Notes under the pieces: generated by a model | What the model was told of the DNA's origin: nothing | The model's database searches: none | The model's input: the letters and a program-made list of their open reading frames with translations, nothing else | Assembly: GCA_002311335.1 (NCBI GenBank) | Contig: DBZX01000066.1 | Coordinates: forward strand, 41,279-47,829 | Reading direction: 5' to 3' | Source: a bacterium UBP10_UBA1149 | GTDB lineage: Bacteria > Desulfobacterota > Binatia > UBA1149 | DNA: 6,551 nucleotides | Part shown: piece by piece, positions 6,309 through 6,551 of the stretch | Layout of the letters: each line of letters begins with the position of its first letter | Position numbering within the stretch: the first letter of the stretch is position 1 | Program-made: the position numbers and the translations under genes

Positions 6309-6551
6309 GTGCGCGAGATTGATACAGAACAGCGCGGCAGCGGGCTCGCCTCGATACTGAAGGCAGGGCTCGTATTCGCGGGTGCGCTGGCCTGGCTGCT
6401 GACGCTGCGCGACTTCGGCTTTCAACTCGAAGACGAGGGCCTGCTGCTCATGCAGATCGATCGTTACGCTGCGGGGGATCTCCCCTACAGCGATTTCCAG
6501 ACCGGCTACACACCCGGGTTTTACGGCTTGTGGGCATGGCTGACGGCCTGC
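6309..6551 (+). CDS. GT-C family membrane glycosyltransferase (GT39/ArnT-like), N-terminal part, cut by window end
   Basis: The first ~81 codons of a probable polytopic transferase that uses polyprenyl-phosphate sugars on the outer face of the cytoplasmic membrane. Numbering from GTG 6306, a short polar N-terminus is followed by one membrane helix (~17-36). Then comes the first extracytoplasmic loop with an Asp43-Glu44 pair in QLEDEG, a GDLPYSDFQ segment (57-65) and YTPGFYGLWAW (68-78) leading into the next helix. The acidic pair near the start of loop 1 followed by G-x-x-PY-x-DF and a Y-x-PG-x-Y turn is characteristic of bacterial GT39/GT83-like enzymes. The start is GTG 6309 (or 6306) behind AAGGGA. 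The gene follows a GT4 gene by 22 bp in the block led by the DPM1-like gene, whose product is a plausible donor. The class call is fairly firm; the exact family is not, because most of the protein lies outside the window. Confidence 0.75.
   Translation, partial: MREIDTEQRGSGLASILKAGLVFAGALAWLLTLRDFGFQLEDEGLLLMQIDRYAAGDLPYSDFQTGYTPGFYGLWAWLTAC

Noticed and set aside
1..6551. CRISPR array, tRNA or rRNA genes, insertion sequences
   Set aside because: No regularly spaced repeats, no cloverleaf or rRNA-like segments, no transposase motifs and no terminal inverted repeats were seen; coding sequence fills nearly all of the window.

Overview
This is a GC-rich bacterial window (about two thirds G+C, estimated by eye) in which every supported gene lies on the + strand and every one encodes a glycosyltransferase. 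It reads as the interior of a surface-polysaccharide locus (exopolysaccharide, O-antigen or a similar glycan). Four of the six starts are GTG, and genes overlap by 4 bp or are separated by short gaps. No marker in the window allows a safe taxonomic placement. A Gram-negative, GC-rich lineage is plausible, but that is inference.

Layout. Block 1 (22-4237) is three genes joined by 4-bp GTGA stop/start overlaps. The first is a 741-residue fusion of a GT4-type (GT-B fold) transferase with a GT2-type (GT-A fold) rhamnosyltransferase-like domain. The second is a classic GT4 enzyme with an intact E-x7-E motif. The third is a stand-alone GT2 rhamnosyltransferase-like enzyme resembling the C-terminal half of the fusion. 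A 119-bp intergenic region follows (4238-4356). It carries a 9-bp perfect inverted repeat that also contains a direct repeat, an A7 tract, and two overlapping palindromes directly in front of the next start codon. Block 2 (4357 to the right edge) holds a polyprenyl-phosphate mannose synthase-like GT2 enzyme (DPM1 type), another GT4 enzyme, and the first ~81 codons of a polytopic GT-C (GT39/ArnT-like) transferase cut by the window end.

Working model (inference): the soluble or peripheral GT4 and GT2 enzymes build a lipid-linked oligosaccharide on the cytoplasmic face of the inner membrane from nucleotide sugars. The DPM1-like enzyme charges a polyprenyl phosphate with mannose or a related hexose. 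The GT-C enzyme would use that lipid-linked sugar on the outer face to decorate the glycan or a protein. No flippase, polymerase, chain-length regulator or initiating phosphosugar transferase is visible here, so those would have to lie outside the window.

Most notable points: the GT4-GT2 fusion with low-complexity repeat DNA at both of its internal domain boundaries, including a nearly perfect 18-bp in-frame tandem repeat; the DPM1-like plus GT-C pairing; the structured leader of the DPM1-like gene; and heavy use of the Ile codon ATA in the accessory transferases but hardly at all in the DPM1-like gene.
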